Assembly: GCA_949825025.1 (NCBI GenBank)
Contig: OX463781.1
Location: 29,707,192 to 29,771,191 of the forward strand
From: Siphlonurus alternatus
Taxonomy: Eukaryota; Arthropoda; Insecta; Ephemeroptera; Siphlonuridae
Direction of reading: 5' to 3'
DNA length: 64,000 nt
The stretch's first letter is position 1; the number at the start of each line of letters is the position of its first letter. Position numbers and translations under genes: made by a program. Positions 24,897-42,669 of the stretch are shown piece by piece. The notes beneath the pieces were generated by a model. That model saw only the letters and a program-made list of their open reading frames with translations, was not told the DNA's origin and searched no databases.

Positions 24897-25972
24897 AACA
24901 TTTTTTTTTTCATGTCTCTCCACACATTTTTTTTTTTTTTACTGAAAGAGATGCTCTGATATGGAACTGAAATTATGATAAACTCAATTGCTATATTCTA
25001 TTGAACATGTTAATAATTTTTTCAAATTTTTAAGAACCCTAAATATGACAGATAGAAATTGTTAAAAGTGCGAAATGTCTTAAGGGGGTCCGTTACCGTG
25101 CTACGTGGTGTACTTCTAGCCGAAATATCAAAATTAATTTTATTGTACTCTATATGCATAATCATATGCCAACTCCCAAAATGCATTACGGGATGCACAA
25201 ATAATTTTGCTATGTGTAAAATCTATGATTTTCCCAATGGTCTTGATTTTACAGTCTTGGTAAGAAGTAATGCATGAATGATTATTAACTTTGCCCCCTC
25301 CAAATGGTGCGCGACCGGCCATATTCATTCTAATTCCAGCTGGGTGTAGGTATAATTGCATTTACATAATTTCTTTTCATTTCCATTCCACTTAAATGAT
25401 TTTCATCATTTTAATAATTGTGCATAATTATGGTAAAAATACAGACTGGTTTAGAGGACTCCAGTGGTTATTTGATTAATAATCACAAATTTAAAGGAAG
25501 CTTCAACAAAAATTTCGCAGTCATGGATATATTTTTTTTTTTTTTTTGCACTTATATTGGAATTGCCTGCATATCGAAAACAGCATCTGTGCATTTACAC
25601 CGCTGTTATACCTCTTAATAATTATAGATAGAATATAGAACAAAGCAATCGTATGACTGGAAATGTTTCTTCACAAGCAGCACTTGTCATTCTGATGTAA
25701 AGAATATCGTTATGGCTAGTTAAAGTCTTCTCAATGCTGAGAGTGATCTCAATAGAGCTCTGTTGTTGTTATTATGTGGCAACAGCTTAGCATGTGAACT
25801 GATAATGGTCTTTAGTGTAAATGTGTCCCAGTCTTGACCAAGACATTACTGTAATTGGATTAGTAATTACACGAGTTGTGCTCGTTAGTATAACCTCACA
25901 AATTTGTAAATACTGTACAATTTTAGTCTTTTGGATTAATATAGAATTCCTGTTGACAGATACGCCAGCAAC

Positions 25973-31173
<5,201 letters not shown>

Positions 31174-31390
31174 GCGTAGACACTGGCCGGGCAGGCAGCT
31201 CAGCATTCCTGTCGTCTCCAGGCTGCCATCCCATCTGCTTACTTGCGCTTAGAATAAGCAACACATCGGTGCAGCCAGCCGAAACCATCCTAATTTTATG
31301 CAGAAACCTGATGGCTAAAGATTTTTAACTCATTTGTCATCTTTGTTTTAGATTGCAAAGAATTTAATTTTTACGTGGCTTATTATAATG

Positions 31391-31396
31391 AATAAA
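31391..31396 (+). terminator. DDX39B: Poly(A) signal AATAAA of UAP56
   Basis: The first canonical hexamer after the stop codon, giving a 3' UTR of roughly 240 bases. Confidence 0.75.
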
Positions 31397-31778
31397 ATTG
31401 TGTGAATGTAATTTTATACACTCAAGTTATTTTTCTTTTTTAGCATCTGATATTTATGTGATGTTTCATCAATGTGACGATTCAAATATATTCATTGTGA
31501 CAAAAAAAAATCTTGTGAAATATATATATGAAATAACATCTCTAAAATATTTGTTTTTATTTAATCAGAAATTGAGCTGGTAGTAATTATTGATTATTTG
31601 GCTCTTCATTTTAATCCCACAATTAAATTTAAAGATTTGTCATGATTGATTGATTGCATTCTTCATATTGGTATACTAAGCAGCTGGAGCAATTCTTTGC
31701 TTCAATTAATTTATAGTTTCAATATTACTCACTGCGAGCAGAGAACACGAATTTATTTCAATTTTCTCTATCCCATTG

Positions 31779-31842
31779 TCAATTAGGTATGATAAGGATG
31801 TCGTGAAGTTTGTCAATTAGGTATGATAAGGATGTCGTGAAG
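31779..31842. repeat. 33-bp tandem duplication
   Basis: TGTCAATTAGGTATGATAAG followed by GATGTCGTGAAGT is present twice in a row, immediately downstream of UAP56. Confidence 0.95.
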
Positions 31843-32127
31843 TGACTAGTTGTTTTAGAATCTTCTATAATAGTATTCTTCAAAGAAGATATATACAGTG
31901 AAAGTTAAAAATACATGTATATTATGTATATCGCCACGGACTAATTGCTAAAAAGTACATATTTATGTTTTGCATTAGTTCTAGACATTAATTAGTACAT
32001 ACCAGAGATCATAAGACTAAAATACGAGACATTTGTGGTATATCATGGTATATGCAATGCACAGAGACCCTCTCAACTCTGCAATGCATCGTTTCCAGAG
32101 AAGAAAGTCATAATAAATAGCAATTAA

Positions 32128-32445
32128 GGGTAAGGTAACGCCACCAATGTTAAAAAAAATCCCTCTCACAAAAATTCTGAAAAAAATTTAAAATGTTCTC
32201 CTCTACACCCCCTATCAGTAGCTAAAATATCAGGTATACAAATACGATCTAGTTTTTGAGTTATGAATTTTTAAAGTTGACCAATTTAACATGGGAGTTT
32301 CATTTCTCCATGTTAAAGTAGTCAACTTTAAAAATTCATAACTCAAAAACTAGATCGTATTTGTATACCTGATATTTTAGCTACTGATAGGGGGTGTAGA
32401 GGAGAACATTTTAAATTTTTTTCAGAATTTTTGTGAGAGGGATTT
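32128..32445. mobile_element. TTAA MITE family A, copy 2 (3'-truncated)
   Basis: TTAA at 32124-32127, then GGGTAAGGTAACGCCACC and the family A arms (ATATCAGGTATACAAAT, ACGATCTAGTTTTTGAG, central ACATGG hairpin). The terminal ~25 bp of the right arm is missing after GAGAGGGATTTT. It lies between UAP56 and the FKBP gene. Confidence 0.85.
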
Positions 32446-32868
32446 TAAGGACTAGAATCTTACGGGCCTCGGCAAGTTGCAGAACATTTAAAAGTAGCGC
32501 TGCTGCTATAGCAAAATGAGTCAAGTATATTCTAATAAAAATATATTTAATTTTCAGTGTCATACTATGATATATGTTGAATATTGTAGATAAACATGAA
32601 GTTAAAATTGAAAACAATTTTTTTTTTTCTCGGAATAAATAGCGTTATTTTAAATTAAAATATCAATTTTCTTTTTTGACTTCCCCTTCCCCCTCACGAA
32701 CTTCCTCCCACTTCCTCCGCATGTTTGATTTTGCGACGCTCAAGGAGATCTGTCGAGTCGAAACGTGGTGTAAAAATTATATTTAGGTCTGCAGCTCAGG
32801 TTCTTTTATAACTTTAAAGTAAACTGCATCTTCATTTCATTCCGATTTAGTAATATTAATCTCCAGTC

Positions 32869-35800
32869 ATGTTTTGGGGTGAGTGAAAAATCTAAGTTTA
32901 TTGCTGACATGATACGATCATGATCATGTTATGGCGGGCTTGTGATAGAGGCAGCGTGGTCGGCGTGGTCTCATGGTGACCGGCATTCTGAAAAAATGCG
33001 TTGTTTCGATCCATGCCGTTTCTTCAAATGAAATGAAATGAAATAATCTTTATTTAGCTTTCGGTATTCAGTAAAAATATAGTTTATATATTATTTTAAT
33101 TAAACAATATAAAACTGGTGGTTCATAAAATTTATGGTGGTTCATAGAATTTTATGCCTACAGTATGTAATATGTAATGTATGTATACAATATTTTTAGG
33201 ATACAAAAAAACATCTTAATAATATTTATATATTTATTTTATAGTTACCAATTATAGCTATGCATTTAAAAATTTTTATTAAGTGAGAGTATGCATATAT
33301 TGGCAATTATTATGATATATGCATATGTCATATCATATAATGTATGCATACAGTATTCATACATGTACATATATTAAAAAAAATTTATTGAACACTTACA
33401 GTGTATACATATTATATATTAAGGTGCTTTCACATACATATTCGAAAATTGCTACGGAGTTCCGTAGCAATGCCGTAAGCCTTTCACATATTCTTGTTCG
33501 TCTGCGGCAGCTGCGGCGGAAAATCATGTGAATGCCGGAGTTCCGTAGAACGTGCCGCAGAAGATCGCGAGGTGCTACGGTGCGCCGCAGCAAAATCAAC
33601 ACATTTGCTACGGAGTAGCTTCGGCGTGTTTCCGTAGCGATTTTCGAATATGTGAAAGGACCTTTACATAAACATAAAAAAAAAAAACATAAAAATCTTA
33701 TATTATATGCATACACACAAGTCACACAACACAAATTAATAAATAATAACATACACATAATTATAAATAATAGAACATAAAAAATATTAAGGAACACAAT
33801 TATAATTATTACTTGGAAATAATAGTAATAAATTATATTAACCCGTATAAATAATACATTATTAGCTAAATATGCTAAAGAATAATTTCGTTTTGAACAA
33901 AACGGCATGATATGTTTCACATTGTTGGCTACAAAATTTACAAACACAGTTGTCAATTTACAAACACAGTTGTCATCATACATGTATATAGAGACCCTAC
34001 AGATACATGTATGCATGTGCATACAGCATAGCCCTTTTATGTATGCATGCTGTGCATGATATGATAATTATGCATAATAACAATTAATATATGCATACCT
34101 CATCCTTCCTTGCACTTAGAGGTATATGTTTGGCTTCGGTTCGGTTTGTTTCTGAAAAGTTCTGGGTCTAATCAAATGTATTTTGGCAACATACAAAGCA
34201 ACTCTTCGCAGAGCGCACGACTTGCACTTTGGAAATGGATCGCTTCCTACGGAATTGGAGGGATCCAATATTTATCAATGCTTCCGAGTTGATGCGAAGA
34301 GAAGTGAGAATTACGATGGCCACTGTGAATCGACATACTGTATATAATTCGGGAGATTAAATTTCCGTTATGCACACGATAAAGTCACAACCCTTTAATA
34401 CGAATGCTTAATTTTTGCAAACAGGACAGATGCAAACAGAGTAGATCCAAACAGACGGGATAAAAAGTGATCTGCCTCTGTGAACGAGGCATATTACAGA
34501 ATAAGCCTGTGCAGTCCATGCTTGCGCTTAAAATTTATATGCTGTATCATCAGTACAGTATCATACAGCACACCCAAGGTTGGCTTTATACAGGTTAGGC
34601 CACGTGCGTATTCCGTGCGTCATTTTTCCACTATTTCCAGGACCCATTGCACCGCGAAAATTCAAAAATAGCATTGCATCATGGGCGCATTCAAAGTTTC
34701 GCGGCACGATGGGTCCTGGAATACTTGAATCTGATTGGCTAAGCCCGTTAACATTGGTCAAATCGGAGGCTTAACCTGTATAAAGCCAACCTTGAGCACA
34801 CCATGTGCGGATCCAGAAAGGGAGGGGGCAAATTTGGGTTATCATTTGGGCAAGAGAAGCATTTTCCCCCACTCCATTTTCTTATTTTTCTTAGCCTTTG
34901 AGGCGCAGATCCAGAACCAAATATCTGAGGGGGCTGTCTTCATAAGACCAATGTTAAAACTTAAAACAACAACAACAAATTGGAGTTTGGGGAAATGACC
35001 ACGTTAAATTCAAAATTTGGAGAATCAAGATGGCATGCTAAGTGTGAGCATCGTCGACATGACTCTCCGCTTAAATTGTCTGTTCTATCCTGGTAACTAT
35101 CCCTATCCTATTCTATATATTAATTGTCTTGATTTCTATCCCTCTATCCCCAGTCAATTTGATTCATAAATCATCATTTCCTCACCGCATCCACATAATC
35201 CTACTTTGACCCTGCTCTTCGGTCAGCCCACAGGAGTCGACACGTTGAGAATCTTTCAAATTCCTGTCATTCCTTGCATGTTGTCGCCTGCATCATCAAC
35301 TTACATTACCCCACACCACATCATCAATCCAATGTCCTAAAATTCAACCAATTCCTTGTGTGGTTTTGTTTTTTCCAGGGTAACATGTGGTGGGCATAGG
35401 CACCACTTTCATCATCACCTTACATCCCACATTCCATAATCATCCTATCCATTGTTCATCCATTATCCTTTGCTAGACCCTACCAAAAAACAGTTCAACT
35501 ATACAATGGAATCAAGTTACTCATTACGTGGAATTATAGCCGTCAGGCTCGTTTCCAACAATGTAAAGAAGAAGAAGTAAATTCAAAATTTTGGAAGGCG
35601 TAATAATAATAATAATAATTTATGTATTATGCATGCATATCAGATATAACAAATAAAATTCTGTTTCCAGGTCTTACATTAGAATCCGGCAAGCGGTATG
35701 CCCAGCAAGTTGAAACCTCATTCCATGTGTCAATGGCTGCATTGGATGTTAGGTCATGCCCTGGTAAGTTTTAGACTGTGCTAGGACTTATCGTAAATGC

Positions 35801-38800
35801 ATGGTTTTAGGAACATAAATAAAACTGAAATGTTTTAATATTGCAGATAGCAACGAATCTGTGTCAGTGATGGTGAGTGTGGACAAGAATGACTTCTTGC
35901 TTTGCAACCTTTCGAGACAGAAACTTCCTCAACAACCAATGGACCATGTCTTCCAGGCTGGAGACCAAATTGCCTTTATGACTAAAGGCAAAGGCGTAGT
36001 CCATCTTACAGGTATTATGAACTGAGATATGTTTTAGCAAATTAATTACTTGATGCACCAAGTAAGCATATTTTTTTTTCTCCATAATCACATGAAAAGT
36101 GGCAGTCAGCCAACATGGAGAGGGGGTATTTCAGGCTCTTTTTTTTTTTCATGCTCAGGGGATCTGCTTTAAGGGTAAGATAACACGAACAATCGATTGT
36201 TGTAGTCCCATTTGATTAACATGTAAACCTTAGCAACCTCATAATGATTCTGAATTTTTTTTTGAGAGACCGTTCTTGGCACCAAAAAAATATGGAAAAA
36301 TTTTCAAAACAATCGGACGATCCAATTTTTTTAAATTAATTTGTTAGTTTAGGTCTCCATGGGAAAGCCCTATACTGAAAATTTAAAAAATTCATTTAAA
36401 AAAATTTGATCGTCCGATTGTTTTGAAATTTTTTCCACATTTTTTTGGTGCCAAGAACTGTCTCTCAAAAAAAATTCAGAATTATTATGAGGTTGCTAAG
36501 GTTTACATGTTAATCAAATGGGACTATCAACAATTGATTGTTCGTGTTATCTTACCCTAAAAAAAAAAAAAAAAAAAGGAAAGGAAAAGGGTTGATTTCA
36601 AATTACTTTTGCCCCCCCCCCCCCCTCCCAACCAAGTATTTGCTGAATTGCCTCTGCATGATTATGAGCTCATTTGGTGGAAATTTTATAGAGATTCCTT
36701 CCCCTCCCCTCCCCCCCCCCCCCCAATAATAATAATAAATAAATAAATATTAATTCTTGTTGTGCTAGGTTATTTGATGCCTGACGATGACTTCCCTGGC
36801 TTTGAAGATGGTGAAGAGGAGGGAGAAGAGAGTTCAGAAGAAGGTGGGTTTTCAAAACTGTGCTAAAATTTTACACTTTATTTTCTGAATACTTAATAAA
36901 CATGTTTTCATATTGTAGAGGTTGAAACACCACCACCGAAGTCAAAAGCTAAGGATGAGAAAAAGAGGAAAAGTGAACCCCAAAATGCCAAGCAAGAAGC
37001 AAAGAAGGCCAAGATTGATTTGGAGCAGTGTAAGTGCATGCATTGAACCATAATTAACATTTACTACTTAAAGGTAAAATTACTATTTAAATATATTTTC
37101 CTGTTGAAGTAAAAATGTAAGAAAATAGAAGTATAAAATATTTGTACAGTTTTAGGATTACAATTATTACAAAGGATAGTTTTAGTGTAACAAAAATAAT
37201 TTCGTCTCATTTAATTAAAGCAGATTTTCCAAATTTGCACTACGATTTTTCATGCTACCTCTCGCATATAGTTAAAATATGATGAACTGTTTTGTGTGAT
37301 GTATCTGGGTGACTGTTGCAGTGAGTTTTGACGAGGACTCTGATTCTGACGACTCTGATTTTGACGAAGGCGAGGCGAGTCCCCCTGGATCTGAAGAAGA
37401 GGAGGAAGAAGGATCAGACGAAGCCCAGGGCGGAGACTCTGACGAGTCTGGCGAAGAGGAGGAGGATAACGGAGAGGAATACGAGGGCGAAGATGATGAT
37501 GACAGCGAAGAAGACAGTAAGTTGTCTGTGATGATTAACTCTGTGCTTATGAGACCAATAATGTGATGGAACAAGATCAATCAATCAAAGGCTAACTTGT
37601 TGTCATCAATTGGTGATTTCCATTATGTGAAGAGAAAATTAAAATTTGAAGTGTTAATTTTCAGTTTTACAACATAAAAATGTATTGTCCCTTGCTCAGA
37701 ATAATAAGTTGTCTGCCTAACATTTGCTAAATCAGGTAAACTTTAAAATTAAAATTGGTAAAGCAGACCTTATATTGTTTGCATTGCTGCACAAGATCTT
37801 GGAAGGCTCATTGTTTCGGACGATAAACAATGTCCTGCCAATTTTAGTACTACTGTACTGTATACTATTTTCAGTGTCAGAACTAGGGCGTTATTGCTTG
37901 GGAAGATTTTGAAGTTACCAGCAACAGTTAGTAGTTAGTTTATTGTTCTAGAGTTTTTACTTACAAGATTGAAATGTGCCGTGACATGATTGTATGATTG
38001 TAAGCATTTTTGTTTGAGCACTTTATTATCAAATTTTCTTCACTGTCCTTACAGCTTTATGGTTTCGCCAACAAGCTTGTACATAAATATTAATATTTTT
38101 GCAGGTGATGAAGAAAAGACCCCTGCTCCCAAGGCAAAGCAGCAAGCTCAACAGCAAGCCAAGCAACAGCCCAAGCAACAACAGCAGACAAAGCAGCAGC
38201 AGCAGCAGGCCAAGCAACAGAAGAACACTCCTAACAACAAGACACCCGTAGTTGTGAATGTAAGTTGCATTCATTACATTATAGTTAGTCAGTTAATGTT
38301 ACCGTTGCATTGGAAATGTTTTAGACCCAAAAATTAAGGACAAAATAACCTTCAACAATGCTGATGATTTTAAAAAAATATACAGTGTTTTTAACAGTAA
38401 AATGATAAATGTAATGCTGCCAGGAAAATTTTCAAGAGTGTTGCGCCATCTACTAAGTCTTTTTGATAAATTTTCAAGTGCAGTTGGGATATTATATCTG
38501 GTTTATCTTATAGAGGAGGAGCAGCAATTTCTTTCATTGCTCACAAATGTAACCAACCATTCAACTACTGGTACTTGTGATTTTTCTAACTGTGAGATTT
38601 TGCAGGGAACGCCCACCCAGCAACAGTCCGGCAAGAAGAACAAGAATGCCAAAGGAGAAACTCCAAAATGTTAGTATACTTTACAGTATATTATTATGTA
38701 TGAATTTCCTATCTCTTGAGAAGCTCTATTTTATAATAAAACTGCTAATTGTTTATTTATTTCTTGTTCCTTTGATACTCATTAAACACTGAAGTTGACC

Positions 38801-41800
38801 TAACTACAATTTTAAGCACTGGCTTAAAGGTGAACTGAAGGGATTGCTTTTTTTCCCCTTTAGGGAACCTTATATTACCTATCCCATCCATCTGCACTAA
38901 TTTTTTCATGGCAGATACTTATTGTGCTGCTGTAGGACAATTAGTGGAAAAGTGAAGTTGTGACGTATCAGCGACGGTTGGTTGACTTAAAACTCGCCGC
39001 GGTGAAAAAACACACGAGCGACCGCGGAAACTGCCGAGGGAGCGGCGATCGCAACCGTCGCTGATACGTCACAACTTCACTTTTTCACTAATTGTCCTAC
39101 AGCAGCACAATAAGTATCTGCCATGAAAAAATTAGTGCAGATGGATGGGATAGGTAATATAAGGTTCCCTAAAGGGAAAAAAAAGCAATCCCTTCAATTC
39201 ACCTTTAAAATAAAAAATGTAAAAAAAGCTCTCTTGATGATTTTGATTTTCTTAAATTTTAATGATCTTGTGATAATGACGAATTTAATAATTATGCGAC
39301 AATTTGCTACTTAAAATATAATTTTCCACTGAAAATTTGATTGCATTTTCTAATTCTCTCTGGTGTTTTACGGTTTTGGTATTCTAACTTTAGTTTTAAA
39401 TGTTTCTAAAGTAGCTGCATATAATGTTGTGACTTTCTCTGCAGCAATAGGAGTGTTGTGCATTGGAATGGAAATGCAATGACTTAATTGCACTGTAGTT
39501 GGGTTGTAATGCATATTACAAGAGAAGGTGAAGGAGGATTGCATTTTGGTGGCTCTAGGAGGTTCTCATACCTTCCCACTTAAGAGAGATTGAAAAGAGA
39601 TTGTGGCCATTGAAACCAGAGATTACGCTAAAGCACAAGGATTGCTTTTTTTTTTATTGGGGAAGCTTAAGAGGTGTTTAGGTATCTATTTGCTGCATTA
39701 TTTTCATAAGAGTTAGAATGAAGGGCAACTAATTTGAAAAGTAAAGGCAAGGATCGTTTATCTACTGAAACTTGCCACCGCAGCCGGTGATACAACAAGA
39801 ATCTGGGGAACCTCCTTTTGTCCCCTTTTTTTCGTATCACCGGCTGCTTGTGCGAGCGGCAAATTTAAGTAGAGCAACGATCCTTGCCTTCACTTTTTAA
39901 AGTAATTGTCCTACAGCAACTTCTTTAGGAATGGTAAGAAAATATTGTGGCACATGGATACCTATATCAATAACTTTTAAGCGTCCCAAATACAGTAAGT
40001 AGACAAAAAAGCATCCACTTTGGTCATCTAAAAAATCCCACACATGAAAATTATGACAAAATTTAAAATGTTCTCTATATCCCATCAGTAGCTAAAATAT
40101 CAGGTATACAAATTCGAGCTAGTTTTTAAGTTTACTAAGTTCCATTTCTCCATGCTAAAATAGTCAACTTTAAAAATTCATAACTAAAAAACTAGCTCGA
40201 ATTTGTGTATCTGATATTTTAGCTACTCATAGGGGATGTAGAGGAGAACATTTTATTATTTTTTTCATAATTTTCATGTGTGGAATTTTTTTTAACATTG
40301 GGCGTTTTACCTTCCCCTTAAGGGTAAGGTAACACGAACAATCGATTGTTGATAGTCCCATTTGATTAACATGTAAAACCTTAGCAACCTCATAATAATT
40401 CTGAATTTTTTTTGAGAGACAGTTCTTAGCACCAAAAAAAATGTGGAAAAAATTTCAAAACAATCGGTCGATCCAATTTTTTTAAATGAATTTTTTAAAT
40501 TTTCAGTGTAGGGTTTTCCCATGGAGACCTAAACTAAGAAATTAATTTAAAAAAATTGGATCGACTGATTGTTTTGAAATTTTTTCCATATTTTTTTTGG
40601 TGCCAAGAACTGTCTCTCAAAAAAAAATCAGAATTATTATGAGATTGCTAAGGTTTACATGTTAATCAAATGGGACTACCAACAATCGATTGTTCGTGTT
40701 ATCTTACCCTTAAGGGTAAGATAACACGAAACATTGATTGTTGTAGTCCCATTTGATTAACATGTAAACCTTAGCAACCTCATAATAATTCTGATTTTTT
40801 TTTTTTTTTTTCTTTTTTTTTTTTTGAGAGACAGTTCTTAGTACCAAAAAAATGTAGATAAAAATTTCAAAACAATGGGACGATCCAATTTTTTTAAATT
40901 AATTTTTTTTTAATTTTCCGTATAGGGCTTTCCCATGGAGACCTGAACTAAGAAATTAATTTAAAAAAAAATGAATCGTCCGATTGTTCTGAAATTTTTT
41001 CTATATTTTTTTGGTGCTAAGAACTGTTAATTAAATGGGACTACAACAATCGATGCTTCGTGTTATCATACCCTTAAGAAAGGAAACATTTTTTTTTTAG
41101 CCTTGTTTATAAATGGTGGTTAGTAGTTAGAGAATTGCTATCAGTTGCCTCCTGACCATTAAATGCAATTAAAGCATAATAATACACTTGTAACCTCGGA
41201 AAATTTCCTCATGCAGCCTTGTTAGTTACCCTACCCTCTGTTCTCCTAACGAGACATGGTAATTTAAAAGACTGGAAAGGAAAATTTTAATTTAAGCAAT
41301 TTCATTTTGAATGGCATGTAGTAAATTTTAGTTCATTTCTTTTAATCATAATCGAATTAATGGAATTTTATTTAGTAAATTGTCTTTTACATTCAATTTG
41401 CAGGGTCAGACTTTCGTTACTTATAAAAACTTTTGTATTTTGAGCTGATTGATTACACTTAATTAATTGTATACTTTCAAGTACAGCATAATGAATAATT
41501 AAAAGTAAAAACTGGATAAGGATGTGAATACTGTATAATTCCTAGTTAAAGTTTTCATTAAAAAAGCTGAAATATTTGGTAAAACTGTTATCATTTGCAC
41601 TTCCAGCTGCTGATAAGCAAGGCCAAAATGCCAAGGGTCAAACGCCCCAGCAAGTAAGCCCCGAGAAGAAAACTCTGGCTGGTGGAGTGATGATTGAAGA
41701 TTTAAAGGTCGGCAGTGGACCTGTGGCAAAGTCTGGCAGGACGGTAAGTTGTACCTCTCTACTCCTGGAAGCTAGCTCGTAGAGCTCCCCTTGTTTTCTA

Positions 41801-42669
41801 AGAAATAGTTTGAATAAAAAGTCAGTGAAAGTGTTACTGTATCGAGTCATATTCACATCATAGCAGTTTTTATAAACGAAGGCCATACAACTCAAAAGCC
41901 TGCAGTTTACTTCCCATGACAATGGTGTCACCACATTGTTATATATTTTTATTGTTTTTTTTTATTTGTTAAGGGTAAGGTAACGCCACCAATGTTAAAA
42001 AAAGTCCCTCACACAAAAATTCTGAAAAAAAATTAAAATATTCTCCTCTACACCCCCTATCAGTAGCTAAAATATCAGGTATACAAATTCGATCTAGTTT
42101 TTGAGTTATGAATTTGTATACCTGATATTTTAGCTACTGATAGGGGGTGTAGAGGAGAACATTTTAAATTTTTTTCAGAATTTTTGTGTGAGGGATTTTT
42201 TTTTAACATTGGTGGCGTTACCTTACCCTTAAGAGAGTTCTGAACAACAAGCTAATATGAACGGCTTCAATAATGTACTAGTTTGTGCCAGTACTAGCAC
42301 AGATATGAAATTAGCTCCTCATGTAACTAAATATGGTTTTGTTGCAGGCTTGTGTGTACTACTGTGGTCGTCTGAAGAGCAACAGCAAGCAGTTTGATGC
42401 AACTCAGAGCGGAGCTGGCTTCAAGTTCCGAGTGGGTCAGTCCGAGGTGATCAAGGGTTGGGATGTGGGCGTGGCGGGAATGAAAGTCGGAGGCAAGCGC
42501 AAGATAATCTGCCCTCCACACATGGCGTAAGTACCCTGCATGGGCATGACACATTGTTGACTTAACTGATAGAATTCCTCATTACAGCTATGGCAATCGC
42601 GGATCTCCCCCAACCATTCCCCCCAACAGCTGGCTTGTGTTCGAAGTGGAACTGAGAGGAGTATCGTAA
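32869..42669 (+). CDS. FKBP46: Nuclear FK506-binding prolyl isomerase, FKBP39/46 type
   Basis: Nuclear peptidyl-prolyl isomerase with an N-terminal nucleoplasmin-like histone-chaperone domain. Join: 32869-32878, 35671-35763, 35847-36011, 36769-36843, 36919-37029, 37322-37516, 38105-38259, 38606-38669, 41607-41743, 42348-42526, 42588-42669. This gives 421 aa and all phases fit. The tiny first exon encodes MFWG, the family hallmark, continued by [20 protein letters not shown]. Order: nucleoplasmin-like domain 1-~95; acidic stretch ~100-115; basic 117-151; long Asp/Glu/Ser acidic region 152-220; Gln/Lys tract ~225-260; FKBP domain ~312-421. Ligand-pocket residues are present: Tyr340, Phe351-Asp352, Phe360/362, Val369-Ile370, Trp373, Tyr396, Ile405 and Phe413. 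The pre-strand loop reads [10 protein letters not shown], where most FKBPs have a small residue in place of Trp410. The family is certain; the boundaries of the low-complexity exons are the softest part. Confidence 0.95.
33422..33663. mobile_element. Harbinger-like MITE, 242 bp, TTA target duplication (FKBP intron 1)
   Basis: TTA at 33419-33421 and 33664-33666 flanks inverted ends AGGTGCTTTCACAT and ATGTGAAAGGACCT. A three-base TWA duplication with CCTTTCACA-like ends is typical of PIF/Harbinger MITEs. The interior is GC-richer than the host, with repeated GCTACGG and GCCGCAG motifs, and has open frames by chance on the minus strand but no transposase. Confidence 0.85.
34575..34794. mobile_element. 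hAT-type MITE, 220 bp, exact 8-bp target duplication
   Basis: AGCACACC is duplicated at 34567-34574 and 34795-34802. The inverted ends are CAAGGTTGGCTTTATACAG and CTGTATAAAGCCAACCTTG. An eight-base duplication with ends of this kind fits the hAT superfamily. The interior is partly palindromic around GGACCCAT...ATGGGTCC and has no transposase. It sits in FKBP intron 1. Confidence 0.9.
36173..36557. mobile_element. TTAA MITE family B, copy 1 (FKBP intron 3)
   Basis: TTAA at 36169-36172, then GGGTAAGATAACACGAACAA. The right end is the inverse TTCGTGTTATCTTACCC followed by an A run, so the right TTAA is altered. The arms share CCCATTTGATTAACATGTAAA, ACCTTAGCAACCTCATAAT and AACAATCGGACGATCCAAT with complements on the other side. 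385 bp, noncoding. Confidence 0.9.
37681..37745. repeat. Dispersed repeat E, copy 2 (half copy, FKBP intron)
   Basis: TATTGTCCCTTGCTCAGAAT followed by AATAAGTTGTCTGCC matches one arm of the palindrome at 46382-46558. The partner arm is absent. Confidence 0.55.
38828..39204. mobile_element. Palindromic MITE, 377 bp, TTAA-flanked (FKBP intron 8)
   Basis: TTAA at 38824-38827 and 39205-39208. The ends are AGGTGAACTGAAGGGATTGC and its near-complement. The arms share CCTATCCCATCCATCTGCAC, AATTAGTG and TGACGTATCAGCGACGGTTG. The centre around 38990-39045 is very CpG-rich (CGCCGCGG...CCGCGG). Confidence 0.9.
39732..39905. mobile_element. Small palindromic element (FKBP intron 8)
   Basis: The inverted arms AAAAGTAAAGGCAAGGATCG, TTGCC and GCAGCCGGTGATAC have their complements near the right end (GTATCACCGGCTGC, CGATCCTTGCCTTCACTTTT). 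About 174 bp, noncoding, no target duplication seen. Confidence 0.75.
40020..40317. mobile_element. TTAA MITE family A, copy 3 (degenerate left end)
   Basis: Carries the family A arms (ATATCAGGTATACAAAT, TCGAGCTAGTTTTTAAG and complements) and ends GGCGTTTTACCTTCCCC before TTAA (40318-40321). The left terminus is eroded. Its right TTAA is shared with the next element. Confidence 0.8.
40322..40709. mobile_element. TTAA MITE family B, copy 2
   Basis: A 388-bp full-length copy with ends GGGTAAGGTAACACGAAC and GTTCGTGTTATCTTACCC. It is bounded by TTAA at 40318-40321 and 40710-40713, both shared with neighbouring elements. Confidence 0.92.
40714..41073. mobile_element. TTAA MITE family B, copy 3
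   Basis: A 360-bp copy with TTAA at 40710-40713 and 41074-41077, ends GGGTAAGATAACACGAA and TTCGTGTTATCATACCC. A T-rich expansion near 40795-40825 and a small deletion near the right arm show it has diverged from copy 2. Confidence 0.9.
41973..42228. mobile_element. TTAA MITE family A, copy 4 (internally deleted, FKBP intron 9)
   Basis: A 256-bp copy with exact TTAA at 41969-41972 and 42229-42232 and perfect ends GGGTAAGGTAACGCCACCAA and complement. The central hairpin of longer copies has been lost, leaving a loop of about ten bases. Confidence 0.93.

Noticed and set aside
33396..34022. 208-codon minus-strand ORF
   Set aside because: It runs through a Harbinger-like MITE and AT-rich filler, with no domain; the peptide has the composition of noncoding DNA.
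37272..37580. Ser-rich minus-strand ORF
   Set aside because: Antisense of the acidic exon of the FKBP gene (37322-37516).
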